Of a stretch of DNA of 64,000 nucleotides, positions 48,785 through 58,331 are shown in pieces. The stretch is from Olsenella sp. KGMB02461 (lineage in GTDB: Bacteria > Actinomycetota > Coriobacteriia > Coriobacteriales > Atopobiaceae). Each line of letters opens with the position of its first letter. Position 1 is the stretch's first letter. Location of the stretch: NCBI RefSeq assembly GCF_012584445.1, contig NZ_JABAHI010000007.1, forward strand, positions 1 to 64,000. The letters run 5' to 3'. The notes below the pieces were generated by a model. It saw nothing but the letters and a program-made list of their open reading frames with translations, ran no database searches and was not told the origin of the DNA. The position numbers were made by a program, and so were the translations under genes.

Positions 48785-50302
48785 CTAAAGGACCGCCTGC
48801 TCCCGCTGGTGGAAATTCAATACTAACAGTGTCTTAGTGGCGCTCGTGACCCGGCAGCGCTCGTCTGCACGAACTCCTGCCACCCATAAGATCGGGCCTA
48901 CGGGGCCCGCGTGAACCACCGGCACCTGGCCTCGCTCACGCGCAGGGATATGGGCGGCAGCCAGAAGGTCCGAGAGCCGTTTGGACTGCCCATGCATCCC
49001 CAACGGGCACAGCACCTCCCCGGCTTCTGGACCCGCCACCCACAGCCGTCCCCCCTCGGGAGGCACGCCTGCAGCCTCGGCGTCCAGCATCACCGACACC
49101 GGCCCGCGCTCAGCCGCATAGGTCTGGGCCAGTCCCACCGGGTCGTCCCCTCGCGCTACGGGCACTAGCGATGCCGACAAAATCTTGCCCCCTGGGAGCT
49201 CCAGCGTTCCCGGCGCTTCCAGCCAGGCCCCTACCAGCGCCTCCGCGCTGGTGCGCGACGCCAGGCGCAGCAACCCGTACTGCACCGATACATCCACCCC
49301 CAAAGGCGCCGTCATGGAGCCGGAGCCTTGGGCCACCAGGCCCAAGACACGCTCGATATGGCGGCCCTCCAGCCGCGCCTCGGGCGCTACCTGCAACAAT
49401 GCGGCGCGCACCACCCGGCGGGCGACGGCCACCTCCATCGCCGCGAGCCGATTGGCGTCCAGCGACAGGGCGCCTGGATCGCTCCGGCGCGTCACCTCGC
49501 GCAGAACCCGAGCCGCGATGGAGGTGAGGTAGGCGTCTTCGTCTGACAAGATATCGCAGGCGCCCGAAACCGTCTGGGCCAAGCGGGGGTTTTTCTTCTC
49601 GGCGACGGGAACGAGCTCGTGGCGCACGTAGTTTCTCAGGTAGCGGGTGTCGGAGTTGGTGGCGTCTTCACGCCAGACCACCCCGTGCATGCGCAGGTAG
49701 TCGCAGAGGTCCTGATGGGTGCGGTCCAAAAGCGGCCGCACGATGCGGTTGCGGCGCCGAGGGATGGATGAGAGCCCGGCGACCCCGGAACCTCGGATGG
49801 CGTTCATGAAGAAGGTCTCGCAGCGATCGTTGGCCGTATGGGCAGTGAGGATGCGGGCGGCGCTGCGCGGGGTGCCCCACTGGGCTGAGAGCTCGTTGGC
49901 CAGCTGATTGGCTGCCTCATAGCGCACCTGGCGGGCCACGCTCTCGAAGGACTCGCCGGGCGTCTCTTGGGTGAGGGCAGGCACATCCGCCTCTACCACC
50001 GTAGCCGGGATCCCCTGGCGGGCAGCCAGGTCGCGCACAAACTCGGCGTCTTCTGCCGCATCCAGGCCCCTCAACCCATGATTTATATGGAGCACATGGA
50101 GCCGCTCTCGGGCGATGGGCTGCGGCCCTCGACCGTCCTCCAAGTCCAGCGGCGAGGTGGCGGCCAAAAGCAGGAGCGCGCAGGAGTCCGCCCCACCGGA
50201 GACCATGAGCACCACCGGCGCGCCCAAACTGGGATCATCGGCGGTAGCAGGCCTCTCAAAGGGAGCCGAGGCTCCTCCATATCGCCTGGCCACACTGGTC
50301 AT
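48785..50302 (-). CDS. tilS: tRNA(Ile)-lysidine synthase
   Basis: TilS modifies C34 of tRNA-Ile(CAU) to lysidine so it reads AUA. The 505-residue protein has the PP-loop SGGADS (35-40), the HINHGLRG and ARQGIPATVVEADV blocks, the TAHTANDRCETFFM segment and the NxxLRNYVRHELVP region. A C-terminal substrate-binding domain follows. ATG is behind AAGGAGG. First of the tilS-hpt-ftsH run. Confidence 0.95.
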   Translation of the reverse strand: MTSVARRYGGASAPFERPATADDPSLGAPVVLMVSGGADSCALLLLAATSPLDLEDGRGPQPIARERLHVLHINHGLRGLDAAEDAEFVRDLAARQGIPATVVEADVPALTQETPGESFESVARQVRYEAANQLANELSAQWGTPRSAARILTAHTANDRCETFFMNAIRGSGVAGLSSIPRRRNRIVRPLLDRTHQDLCDYLRMHGVVWREDATNSDTRYLRNYVRHELVPVAEKKNPRLAQTVSGACDILSDEDAYLTSIAARVLREVTRRSDPGALSLDANRLAAMEVAVARRVVRAALLQVAPEARLEGRHIERVLGLVAQGSGSMTAPLGVDVSVQYGLLRLASRTSAEALVGAWLEAPGTLELPGGKILSASLVPVARGDDPVGLAQTYAAERGPVSVMLDAEAAGVPPEGGRLWVAGPEAGEVLCPLGMHGQSKRLSDLLAAAHIPARERGQVPVVHAGPVGPILWVAGVRADERCRVTSATKTLLVLNFHQREQAVL

Positions 50303-50372
50303 GGGTCCTCCTTTTTTAAGGTCGCTGGAACTATCAAGTGTAGGCTTTTGCCCTGCGGGAGCTTGGCTTATT

Positions 50373-51227
50373 GTGGGTGCCGATAAGAACGTGCAACCTC
50401 TTCAAGAAAGCGAGCCTTGCGTGGACCCCTGTTTGCATTTGCACCTGTTGGCCTCGGGTTCCAAAGGGAACGCCTACGTGGTGGAGGGCCCCGCAAACTC
50501 GCTGCTCATCGATGACGGCCTCTCGCTGCGCGAGCTCAAACGGCGGGCGGCCGAGCTCTCGGTGGACCTCTCCCGCATCACCGCCTGCCTGGTGACCCAC
50601 GAGCACTCCGATCACACCAAGGGGCTGCCCGTGCTCGCCAAGCATTTTGACGGCACTCTCTATGCCAGCTGCGGCACGGCCGCATCGCGCCCCTCCATGG
50701 AACAGCTGGGCTTTGCCACCTTTGATGCCGGCAGCACGCTCACGCTGGGGTGCATGGAGGTTGCCACCTTCTCTACCAGCCATGATGTCTGCGATCCGAT
50801 AGGGCTCTCCATTCGCTGCGGCGACGACTCCGTAGGGATCTGCACGGACACCGGCTATATGACGCCCGCCGCCCTCGAAGCCCTGAGCGACCTAGGCATC
50901 CTGGCCCTGGAATCCAATCACGACGAGCGCATGCTCGCCAGCGGCCCCTACCCTGGCTACCTCAAGCAGCGGGTATCCGGCCCCCTGGGCCATCTGTCCA
51001 ACAGCCAGGCCGCGCAGGCGGCAGCCCAACTGGTGGGGAGCCATACCCGCGCTGTGGTGGCCATGCATCTATCCCAGGAAAACAACCGGCCTTCTCTGGC
51101 GGTAGGGGCCCTGGCCGAAGCCTTGGGTGCGACGGTCGCCAACGACGTGGGCACTCAGGCCGCGACCCCCAACGGACGGCTCGCCATCGTGGCCGCCGGC
51201 CAAGCCCGACCCATGACCGTGCGATAG
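50373..51227 (+). CDS. Metallo-beta-lactamase-fold hydrolase (YycJ/WalJ-like)
   Basis: A 284-residue MBL-fold protein with metal motif THEHSDH (75-81), further ligands in TSHDVCDP, the Asp of CTDTGYM and ESNHDERM, and MHLSQENN near the end. It begins LLASGSKGNAYVVEG, as in YycJ/WalJ nuclease-like proteins. The start is uncertain: GTG 50373 has GGAG 11 nt upstream, and GTGs at 50391 and 50421 are alternatives. It is divergent from tilS and closed by the terminator region shared with the rmlD-like gene. Confidence 0.88.
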   Translation: MGADKNVQPLQESEPCVDPCLHLHLLASGSKGNAYVVEGPANSLLIDDGLSLRELKRRAAELSVDLSRITACLVTHEHSDHTKGLPVLAKHFDGTLYASCGTAASRPSMEQLGFATFDAGSTLTLGCMEVATFSTSHDVCDPIGLSIRCGDDSVGICTDTGYMTPAALEALSDLGILALESNHDERMLASGPYPGYLKQRVSGPLGHLSNSQAAQAAAQLVGSHTRAVVAMHLSQENNRPSLAVGALAEALGATVANDVGTQAATPNGRLAIVAAGQARPMTVR

Positions 51228-51237
51228 CGCACACCTT

Positions 51238-51281
51238 CAAAAAAAGGGCAGCCTGCATGTCCTTGAAACATGCAGGCTGCC
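51238..51281 (-). terminator. Rho-independent terminator after the RmlD-like gene
   Basis: A perfect 14-bp stem, GGCAGCCTGCATGT (51247-51260) with ACATGCAGGCTGCC (51268-51281). The A run at 51239-51245 gives a T7 tail on the minus strand. It may also slow plus-strand transcription. Confidence 0.93.
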
Positions 51282-51342
51282 GCATCGATTTACTGTCGCG
51301 TGTGTATGGCCCTCCCCAAGCCCCTGGGCTTAGGCGCGCGCC

Positions 51343-52209
51343 TTAATAGCCAAAGTCGCTCAGGCAGCGCTGGACGTCCTCCTCGAAGGTGGCCAGGCCA
51401 AACCCCGCCGCCTTGGCTTTGGAGCCGTCCAAGCGAAAGTCGCGAGGACGCTCGGCATAGCGCTCGGTATCGGGGAGGATGAGCTCGTCGATCTCGCCAG
51501 GCGTCGCCCCGAGGCGCCCGGCGATATAACGGGCTGCCTCATAGGTGGTGAGCATGTTGGCGCTTGCGAAGTTGTAGACGCCGCTGTCGATCGTAGCCAG
51601 CAGAGGGAAGTCGTTGGCCAGGTGCTGGGCATAGGTCATGCAGCGACGCTCGTTGGCGGTGAACTTGGTGGGAGTGTGGGTACGCAAGGCCCGGAGGGTG
51701 TTGCCCAAGATGTTGGGAGACGCCTTCACTCGCGGCATCGAAAGCCCAAACTGCCAAGAGAGCCGCAAGATCACATAGTTGTCCATATGGGCGCGCATCC
51801 AGGCATCCACGTCGGCCTTCTGGCGCCCATAGTTGGTGACCGGCACAGGGTCTGCCTCTTCATCAAAGGGAGCAGCGTCAGTGCGGCCGTTGAACAGCTG
51901 CTCGGTAGAGATGAACACCAGACGCTTGCCCTTGTCTTGGCACACCTGGGCAATGGCGATGGCCGAGTCCCGGTTCACCAGCCCGGTTCCTTCTGGGTCG
52001 TTCTCGCAGTCGGCAGTGGTGGCGTTGGCGGCGGTGTGGAAGAGCAGGTCGAACTCCTGTGCCGAGAAAAACGCCTTCACCTCCGCAGGGTTCGAGTAGT
52101 CGACGTCTTTGCGCGACACGCCTACGAACTCGAAGGTGTCCTGGTTGTAGAGGGACACCAAGCTTGCCAGATAGCCCCGCGATCCGGTCACTAAGACCTT
52201 TTGCCTCAT
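51343..52209 (-). CDS. RmlD-like NAD(P)-dependent sugar-nucleotide reductase/epimerase
   Basis: A 288-residue extended-SDR protein. The nucleotide-binding start is VTGSRGYLASLVSLY; LLFHTAANATTADCENDP resembles the RmlD family; the active-site pair is YGRQK. A dTDP-4-dehydrorhamnose reductase role is possible, but no rmlABC genes are near. It lies downstream of the ManA-like and deoC genes on the same strand. Confidence 0.82.
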   Translation of the reverse strand: MRQKVLVTGSRGYLASLVSLYNQDTFEFVGVSRKDVDYSNPAEVKAFFSAQEFDLLFHTAANATTADCENDPEGTGLVNRDSAIAIAQVCQDKGKRLVFISTEQLFNGRTDAAPFDEEADPVPVTNYGRQKADVDAWMRAHMDNYVILRLSWQFGLSMPRVKASPNILGNTLRALRTHTPTKFTANERRCMTYAQHLANDFPLLATIDSGVYNFASANMLTTYEAARYIAGRLGATPGEIDELILPDTERYAERPRDFRLDGSKAKAAGFGLATFEEDVQRCLSDFGY

Positions 52210-52270
52210 GAATTGCTCCTTGGGTTGGTAGTTCTTGGGTTCGAAGTGCTCCTAGGTTCGGGCAGCGGCC

Positions 52271-53206
52271 TTAGCAGCGGCGGCTCACCACCACGCGGCA
52301 GTCGCCCGAGATGGTGACGCCTTCGAGAGATGCCGGGATCACGCAGCTCTCGGTATAGGCGAGGTTTGTGTCGCCCTCAGGGCTGGAGACGTGGGCTTCT
52401 CCCCAGACGCAGGTGAGCAGGAAGTACCGGCCGTCTGTAGGCACCTGCCAGCTGTCGCGCACATCGATGACGTCGCACGTGAAGGCCTCGTTGTGGATAG
52501 CGCGATGAGTGGCAGGGTGGTCCACGCGCTCCGGGTCGCCCACATGAGCCACCGTGACGCAGTTGGAGGGGTTGAGCACCTCGAATCCCTGATCCACGTG
52601 CAGCTCGCGGCCGCGGCCCCAGTCGCAGAGCCTGAAGGTAGTATTGCCAAAGGAACCGATCTCCACACTCAGGATGCCTGGGCCCATGGCATGCATGGTC
52701 CCAGAGGGCACCTGCACGAAGTCGCCAGGATGCACCGGCACCCGCAACCCGTAGCGCTCGCCGATGGTGTCGTTGGCCGAAGCCTCCCTTAGCGCCTCCA
52801 GATCGCAGGTGGTGCATCCGCCAATGAGCTCGGCGCCGGGCTCCGCTTCGCAGATGTACCAGCATTCCACCTTGCCGCGGTCCCCCACCAGGCGCGCCGC
52901 ATCCTCCTCTCCGGGATGCACCTGCACCGACAAGAACTCCTTGGCATCCATGAAGATGGCCTGGAGGCTCTCGGTGTCCTCGGTATCGCCTAGCACCTCA
53001 TCGTGATAGGCGCGCAAGAACTCGTCGTAGGCCATGCCTTTGCCCGGACCCGAGGCCACCTGCGAGGTCACCCCTTCATGGGCCGAGATGTCGAAGGACT
53101 CGCCATAGTTCTTGTCGCCCGAAGGCTCAAGCCCGCGGATTTGGGCCAGGCGCGTGCCGGCCCATATGGGCGATATGACGTGGGGAGCAAGGGTAATGGG
53201 GCCCAT
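52271..53206 (-). CDS. ManA-like type I phosphomannose isomerase, divergent paralogue
   Basis: A 311-residue cupin enzyme of the class I mannose-6-phosphate isomerase family. The zinc ligands are recognisable in VQVHPGEEDA, the Glu of VECWYICEA and VPSGTMHAMG. It is only distantly similar to the second ManA at 57388. ATG follows AGGAG. It lies between deoC and the RmlD-like gene, so a sugar other than mannose 6-phosphate is possible. Confidence 0.85.
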   Translation of the reverse strand: MGPITLAPHVISPIWAGTRLAQIRGLEPSGDKNYGESFDISAHEGVTSQVASGPGKGMAYDEFLRAYHDEVLGDTEDTESLQAIFMDAKEFLSVQVHPGEEDAARLVGDRGKVECWYICEAEPGAELIGGCTTCDLEALREASANDTIGERYGLRVPVHPGDFVQVPSGTMHAMGPGILSVEIGSFGNTTFRLCDWGRGRELHVDQGFEVLNPSNCVTVAHVGDPERVDHPATHRAIHNEAFTCDVIDVRDSWQVPTDGRYFLLTCVWGEAHVSSPEGDTNLAYTESCVIPASLEGVTISGDCRVVVSRRC

Positions 53207-53343
53207 AGTATAGGCTCCTTTCGTTTAAAAAAGATCATCCGACCCAAAGAAGCGCCCCGCGGCATTCTCTTGACAGTCCTCGTTCGTCATAGGATGCCGC
53301 AGAGGCGCAGGTGCAAGAACGCTCGCTTAAGGAAGCTGCCCTG

Positions 53344-54057
53344 TTAGAGGGTGTAGCTCTCGACGCCCTCATCTGCCATACGCGCCTTCAAGGCTTCGAT
53401 GATGGAGATGCCCGAAGAGGTGCCGATGCGGGTGGCGCCGGCACGCACCATGTCCAGGAAGGTGTCGGCGTCGCGGATGCCACCGGCAGCCTTTACCTGT
53501 ACGTCCGCCCCCACATGGCTGGCCATGAGCTCCACGTCGGCCACAGTGGCGCCGCCGGTGGAGAATCCGGTGGAAGTCTTCACAAAGGTGGGCTTCACGC
53601 GGCTGGCGATCTCGCAGAGGGCAAGCTTTTCCTCATCGGTGAGCAGGCAATTCTCAAAGATCACCTTGGAGGGTACCTGGGCTTTGTCGCACACCTCCAC
53701 GATGCGTGCCATCTCGTCTTCCAGATAGGCCCAGTTTTTAGCCTTCACCTGGGTGATGTTGATCACATAGTCGATCTCGGTGGCGCCGTTGGCGATGGCG
53801 TCTTCAGTCTCGGCCACCTTGGACTCGATAGAAGTCTGCCCCAACGGGAAGGCGATGGCGGCGCCTGTATGGATGTCGGTACCCGCCAGCTGCTCAGAAC
53901 AGAACTTGGACTGCACCTGGTTGACCGCCACCATCTTGAAGTGGTAGGCACGTGCCTCGTCGCAGAGCTTCTTCATGTCTTGCTCTGTGGCGTCGGCGTG
54001 CAGGTTGGTGTGGTCCACCAGACGAGCGAGGTCGTCCAAGGTATAGGTCTTGCTCAT
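53344..54057 (-). CDS. deoC: Deoxyribose-phosphate aldolase
   Basis: Splits 2-deoxyribose 5-phosphate into acetaldehyde and glyceraldehyde 3-phosphate. The 237-residue TIM barrel has [20 protein letters not shown] (catalytic Asp), the Schiff-base Lys in VKTSTGF and the second Lys in [13 protein letters not shown] 54057 follows AAGGAG; a longer upstream frame has no site. No other nucleoside catabolic genes are adjacent. It heads a deoC-manA-like-rmlD-like run. Confidence 0.96.
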   Translation of the reverse strand: MSKTYTLDDLARLVDHTNLHADATEQDMKKLCDEARAYHFKMVAVNQVQSKFCSEQLAGTDIHTGAAIAFPLGQTSIESKVAETEDAIANGATEIDYVINITQVKAKNWAYLEDEMARIVEVCDKAQVPSKVIFENCLLTDEEKLALCEIASRVKPTFVKTSTGFSTGGATVADVELMASHVGADVQVKAAGGIRDADTFLDMVRAGATRIGTSSGISIIEALKARMADEGVESYTL

Positions 54058-54114
54058 GGATAAGCTCCTTACATAGAAACACTCGAAGAATGCTAAGGGG
54101 TGCGTCTTGTACAA

Positions 54115-54541
54115 CTTGCAACTCTAAAGGCAACCTGAATTGCCCTTGTGCCGATAAGCCCACAACATCCGGGGGCCGGGCCTTCTCGGTAGCAGGAGTA
54201 TAGCAAGCTTTTTGTCTAGGCTATTTGTCTTTTTTGTCAGCTCATATTTTCTACCGTTCACGGATATTGTGTGGATATGTCTCTTGATTCTTTGGATATC
54301 TCCTCCTACTATTGGGATTGCACAGGCGTTATGTAAGGCTTAAAGCTTACATATTGACTTACAAGTTTCTGAGCAGCCTTTACTTATTTCCTTATCCTTC
54401 GGGACCTGGCCGCCAGGATCCCTCGAAAGCCCAGCCTCGCCCCTCTTCCCTTGCGCGCTCTGGGCCCTTAAGAGCGGCGCTTCACAAAAGCGCACCCTCC
54501 CTTGGCATCCGGCGCCTTCGGGCGCCTCCCTTCGATCAATT
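54115..54541 (+). promoter_or_regulatory. 427-bp control region upstream of the second PTS operon
   Basis: No gene is seen. A 22-bp imperfect palindrome at 54331-54352 has perfect 7-bp arms ATGTAAG/CTTACAT. CTTACAAG follows at 54358-54365 and recurs inverted (CTTGTAAG, 60886-60893) before the downstream GntR gene. TTGACT (54354-54359) is a possible -35 overlapping the second site, with a weak TTTACT/TACTTA -10. The layout suggests GntR repression of the PTS promoter. Confidence 0.55.
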
Positions 54542-54565
54542 TTGCTTACACCTAAAGGAGCCCCT

Positions 54566-54994
54566 ATGAACATCCTGCTCGTGTCCCACGGAAAGCTCTG
54601 CGAGGGCGTGCTCGACGCCTACAAGATGCTCTTTGCCGACGCGCCGAACGTGAGCGCCCTCAGCCTCACCAACGATGGCGTAGAGGATTTTCGGGTGCGC
54701 TTGGATGAGCGTCTGGCCGCCCTTGACGGCCAGGGCCCCATCTTGGTGATGGCCGATCTGTTGGGCGGCACCCCCTATAACGAGGTCTACGCCCGCCTGC
54801 TTGAAGACCCTTCCCGGCTGCGCCTGGTGTGCGGCCTCAACCTTCCCATGCTCATCGAGGCAGGAGTCATGGCCTCTGCCGCCGATGACATCGATGCCGT
54901 TGTTCAGACTGCCGTCTCAGCGGGGGCGAGCGGCGTCTGTGGTGCGGAACTGCCCCAGGAAGACGGCCCAGAGGAAGAGGAGGATCTCTTCTAG
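54566..54994 (+). CDS. PTS mannose-family subunit IIA (second PTS)
   Basis: A 142-residue IIA starting MNILLVSHGKLCEG, with phosphoryl His8/9 in SHGK and the MADLLGGTPYNEV block. The C-terminus is a short acidic tail (EEEEDLF). ATG 54566 follows AAAGGAG with a 5-nt spacer. It is the first gene of the second PTS operon. Confidence 0.95.
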   Translation: MNILLVSHGKLCEGVLDAYKMLFADAPNVSALSLTNDGVEDFRVRLDERLAALDGQGPILVMADLLGGTPYNEVYARLLEDPSRLRLVCGLNLPMLIEAGVMASAADDIDAVVQTAVSAGASGVCGAELPQEDGPEEEEDLF

Positions 54995-55039
54995 CCGCGT
55001 CGTCTTGCCACAAGTTTCCCTAAAAGAGAGGAGAGGTGT

Positions 55040-55534
55040 ATGACCATTTCGTTCGCACGCATCGACGATCGTGTGATCCATGGCCAGACCATGACCCGCT
55101 GGGCCACCCAGAAGCCCTGCGACGCCATCCTGGTGATCAGCGACAAGGTTGCCGCTGACGACCTGCGCAAGAAGGTGCTCAAGGCGGCAGCCGGGCACCT
55201 GAAGATCGGCATTTACACCGTCGACCAGGGCGTGGAGGCCTGCGAGAAGGCCAAAGCTTCCAAGAAAAACTTCTTTATTATCTCCGACTCGGTGGAGGAG
55301 TTCGCCAACCTCAAGAAGGCAGGCGGCGACTTTGGCCCCATGCTCAACGTAGGCAACCTCTCTGGCACACGCCCGGGCACCAAAAACCTAGGCAACGCCA
55401 TCTGCATCACCGACGAAGACGTCGCCTGCTTCGACTATCTGGCAAATCAAGGCATCGACCTGCAATTCCAGATGATCCCCGACGATTCTGTGCACACCTG
55501 GCCCCAGGTGAAGAGCAAGTACGAGTCTTTGTAA
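55040..55534 (+). CDS. PTS mannose-family subunit IIB (second PTS)
   Basis: A 164-residue IIB with phosphoryl His14 in ARIDDRVIHGQTMTRW. The MLNVGNLSGTRPGTKNLGNAI and LQFQMIPDD blocks are conserved. ATG follows AGGAGAGG. It lies 45 bp after IIA. Confidence 0.96.
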   Translation: MTISFARIDDRVIHGQTMTRWATQKPCDAILVISDKVAADDLRKKVLKAAAGHLKIGIYTVDQGVEACEKAKASKKNFFIISDSVEEFANLKKAGGDFGPMLNVGNLSGTRPGTKNLGNAICITDEDVACFDYLANQGIDLQFQMIPDDSVHTWPQVKSKYESL

Positions 55535-55552
55535 AGGAGGAGGAGAACTGTT

Positions 55553-56377
55553 ATGAGCGGACTTATTTTCCCGGCGTTTATCTGCGGTCTCTTCTGTTAT
55601 CTGGGCGCCATCGAGTGCGCCAACCCTCTGGGCACCACCGGCAGCTTCTACTGCCTTGGCCGCCCCTTGGTAGCCGGCCTTATCGTGGGCCTCGCCTTTG
55701 GCGACGTCACCCAGGGCATCCTCTGCGGCGTGGCGGTGCAGGCCGTCTTCATCGCCAACCTGTCCACCGGTGGCGCCACCAACTCTGAGATCACGTATGC
55801 CTCCTATGGCGGCATTGGCTTGGCCATGGCCGCCACCAAGGACCCCGCGCTGGCAGTGACCCTGGCGGTGCTGGTGGGCAACACCTTTGGCCTGGTCTTC
55901 TACAACCTGCGTATGGCCGGCTACTCCGTCTTCAACAACAAGGCCCTGGAGGCCGCACAGGCCGGAAGCACCAAGGGCGTCACCCTGTGGCACCTGGTCA
56001 TCCCCCAGATCTGCACCTTCTTGCTGCGCTTCGTCCCCGTCTTTGTGGCCATCATCGCCGGTGAGGGCGTCGTGAACTCCATCGCCGAGAACGCCCCTGA
56101 GATCGTCACCCACACCATCGGCGTGCTGGGCGGCATTCTTCCGGCCCTGGGCATCGGCATGCTCATGAACATCGTGGTGAAAGAGAAGATCCAGCTGGTC
56201 TTCTTCTTCCTTGGCTTCGCCCTCTTCGCCTTCGCAGGCCTGGGCACCATCCCCGTGGTCTTCATCGCTGCCACCGTGGCCTACATCTACTTCCTGGCCA
56301 CCGGCAAGGCCGCAGCCGCCGCTCCTGCTGCCACCAGCAGCGAGAACGCAGTCTACGAAGACCCCGACCTTTTTTAA
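55553..56377 (+). CDS. PTS mannose-family subunit IIC (second PTS)
   Basis: A 274-residue membrane IIC with about eight helices. The family blocks RPLVAGLIVGLAFGDVTQG and QAVFIANLSTGGATNSEI are clear. A low-complexity Ala-rich tail precedes the stop. ATG follows AGGAGGAG. It pairs with IID, 20 bp downstream. Confidence 0.96.
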   Translation: MSGLIFPAFICGLFCYLGAIECANPLGTTGSFYCLGRPLVAGLIVGLAFGDVTQGILCGVAVQAVFIANLSTGGATNSEITYASYGGIGLAMAATKDPALAVTLAVLVGNTFGLVFYNLRMAGYSVFNNKALEAAQAGSTKGVTLWHLVIPQICTFLLRFVPVFVAIIAGEGVVNSIAENAPEIVTHTIGVLGGILPALGIGMLMNIVVKEKIQLVFFFLGFALFAFAGLGTIPVVFIAATVAYIYFLATGKAAAAAPAATSSENAVYEDPDLF

Positions 56378-56397
56378 GCTGAGAGAGGAGAGAGACA

Positions 56398-57243
56398 ATG
56401 TCTAATAACGAACCCGTGATCAAGCGCAAAGATGGCAAGATCGGCATGAACAAGCATGACCTCAACATGCTTTGGTACCGCTGGCAGGTAGGTTGGTTCT
56501 CCTCCAGCTCCTACGAGAAACTGGAGTCCCACGGCTTTGCCTGGTCCTACTGCGACTTCGCCGACAAGTTCTACAAAGACGATCCCGAGGGCAAAAAGCG
56601 CCTGCTACTCCGCCACTCCCAGTTCTACAACACCGAGCCTCAGGTGGGCGCCATCATCAACGGCATCGTGGCGTCCATGGAGGAGGGCATCGCTTTGGGC
56701 GACCCCATCCCCGAGGAGATGCCCACCTCGGTGAAGACCGCCCTCATGGGACCGCTGGCAGGCATCGGCGACTCCATCATCCAGGGCATCTTCGTCCCCA
56801 CCCTGCTTTCCATCGGCATGAGCCTGGCAGCCAACGGCTCTGTGGCCGGCCCGATCTTCTATATCGTCACCTGGCTCATCTGCGGCCTGGCCATCTCCTA
56901 CGGCATGTTCCGCTATGGCTACAAGCTGGGCTTGAGCTCCATCGACACCCTGGTGGGCGAGACCTCCATGCGCATCATGGACGCCATCAACGTGCTGGGC
57001 ATCATCGTGGTAGGCACGCTGGCAGCCTCGATGGTGGCAGTCTCCACCATCGTCCAGATCCCCTATGGCACCGAGATGGGCCCACTCCAGGACACCCTGG
57101 ACGGCGTCTTCCCCTGCCTGTTGGCCCTCATCGTCACCCTGGTGACCTGGTGGATGCTCAACAAGAAGCAGTGGAGCGCCATGAAGGTCCTTCTGGTCCT
57201 CGTGATAGCTGTCATCATCTGCTGCGTCATCGGGTTCCTCTAG
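56398..57243 (+). CDS. PTS mannose-family subunit IID (second PTS)
   Basis: A 281-residue IID. The conserved cytoplasmic N-terminal half includes SSSYEKLESHGFAWSY, FYNTEPQVGAIINGIVASMEE and ALMGPLAGIGDSIIQG; membrane helices follow. ATG is behind GAGGAGAG. It is the last PTS gene, and a terminator follows before manA. Confidence 0.96.
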   Translation: MSNNEPVIKRKDGKIGMNKHDLNMLWYRWQVGWFSSSSYEKLESHGFAWSYCDFADKFYKDDPEGKKRLLLRHSQFYNTEPQVGAIINGIVASMEEGIALGDPIPEEMPTSVKTALMGPLAGIGDSIIQGIFVPTLLSIGMSLAANGSVAGPIFYIVTWLICGLAISYGMFRYGYKLGLSSIDTLVGETSMRIMDAINVLGIIVVGTLAASMVAVSTIVQIPYGTEMGPLQDTLDGVFPCLLALIVTLVTWWMLNKKQWSAMKVLLVLVIAVIICCVIGFL

Positions 57244-57320
57244 GCCCCACGCGCACTGATCGCGCAGCGTCCGGCCAGCTATCTTTAGGGCCGTACCCCG
57301 AACGACCCTCCCCAACCTTT

Positions 57321-57363
57321 GCGCCGGCAGCCAACCTCCAATGCTGCCGGCGCCTTCTTTTGT
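57321..57363 (+). terminator. Terminator or attenuator between PTS IID and manA
   Basis: GCGCCGGCAGC (57321-57331) pairs perfectly with GCTGCCGGCGC (57343-57353), followed by TTCTTTTGT. It lies 78 bp past the IID stop and 25 bp before manA, so manA may be expressed by read-through or its own promoter. Confidence 0.85.
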
Positions 57364-57387
57364 CTATCTGCGCCCCTAGGAGTTTCT

Positions 57388-58317
57388 ATGGACCCCCTCT
57401 TTTTCACCCCTATCCCCCACGACACCGTCTGGGGAGGCACCGCCATCAAGGATTACTACGGTTACGAATGGCCCAGCGACCAGGTAGGCCAAGCCTGGGC
57501 CTTCGCCGACCAGCCCGATGGCTCCACGGCCGTTTCAGACGGCCCCTACCAGGGAGCCACCTTAGGCGAGCTGTGGAAAGAGCATCCGGAATGGTTTGGG
57601 GACACCGATCGCCCCTTCCCTCTCATCATCTCCCTGCTCTGCCCCGAGCAAGACCTTTCCATCCAGGTGCACCCCACAGACAGCGTCGCGCGCGCCAAGG
57701 GGTTTCCCTATGGCAAAAACGAGGCCTGGTACTTCCTGGAAGCCCAGCCCGGGTCCTCTATCGTCTTTGGCCACAACGCCGCAGACGAGCAGGATATGAG
57801 CCGTCATATCGAGAACGGCCAGTGGGATGAGCTTTTGCGCCGCCTCTGCGTGCGAAAGGACGACTTTGTCTACGTGCCGGCAGGGACCCTGCACGCCTGC
57901 GGCAAAAACGTCATCGTCTACGAGGTGCAGCAGGCCACCAATGTGACCTATCGCTTCTACGACTACGACCGCACCGATGCCCAAGGCAACAGGCGCCCCC
58001 TTCAGCTGGAGGAGGCGCTGGAGTCGGTGGAGTACGGGCCGGATCTCAACACCTCCCGCCACACCGACGCAGTGGAGGCCAAGGATGGATGGGAGCGCAC
58101 CTGCTACATCGACTGCCCCTCTTTCAAGATCGAGAAGCTGGCGGTGGACGAGGGCTCCTTCACCCTTTGCGAAGACACCTATGAGCTCGTGAGCGTCGTA
58201 CGCGGGTCCGGCCAGGTCAACGACAGGCCCGTGAAGGTGGGCGACCACTTCTTGGTTCCCAAAGGCTGTGCCGCGACTTTCACAGGCCAGCTCACCTGCA
58301 TGATGACCACCGCTTAG
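57388..58317 (+). CDS. manA: Mannose-6-phosphate isomerase, class I
   Basis: Interconverts mannose 6-phosphate and fructose 6-phosphate. The 309-residue Bacillus-type short ManA has IPHDTVWGG, zinc ligands in IQVHPTD, NEAWYFLEA and VPAGTLHACG, and YEVQQATNVTYRFYDYDR. ATG 57388 follows TAGGAG with a 5-nt spacer. Its place after a mannose-family PTS suggests that mannose, or a sugar converted through mannose/fructose 6-phosphate, is the substrate. Confidence 0.95.
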   Translation: MDPLFFTPIPHDTVWGGTAIKDYYGYEWPSDQVGQAWAFADQPDGSTAVSDGPYQGATLGELWKEHPEWFGDTDRPFPLIISLLCPEQDLSIQVHPTDSVARAKGFPYGKNEAWYFLEAQPGSSIVFGHNAADEQDMSRHIENGQWDELLRRLCVRKDDFVYVPAGTLHACGKNVIVYEVQQATNVTYRFYDYDRTDAQGNRRPLQLEEALESVEYGPDLNTSRHTDAVEAKDGWERTCYIDCPSFKIEKLAVDEGSFTLCEDTYELVSVVRGSGQVNDRPVKVGDHFLVPKGCAATFTGQLTCMMTTA

Positions 58318-58331
58318 AGAGGGGACCCGCC

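Noticed and set aside
54542-54565. Upstream TTG start for the second PTS IIA
   Set aside because: The ribosome site AAAGGAG lies between it and the ATG at 54566, which gives the standard IIA N-terminus.
56472-57830. A 452-codon open frame overlapping PTS IID and manA on the same strand
   Set aside because: His/Arg/Pro/Gly-rich shadow in another frame of clearly identified genes; it crosses a terminator.
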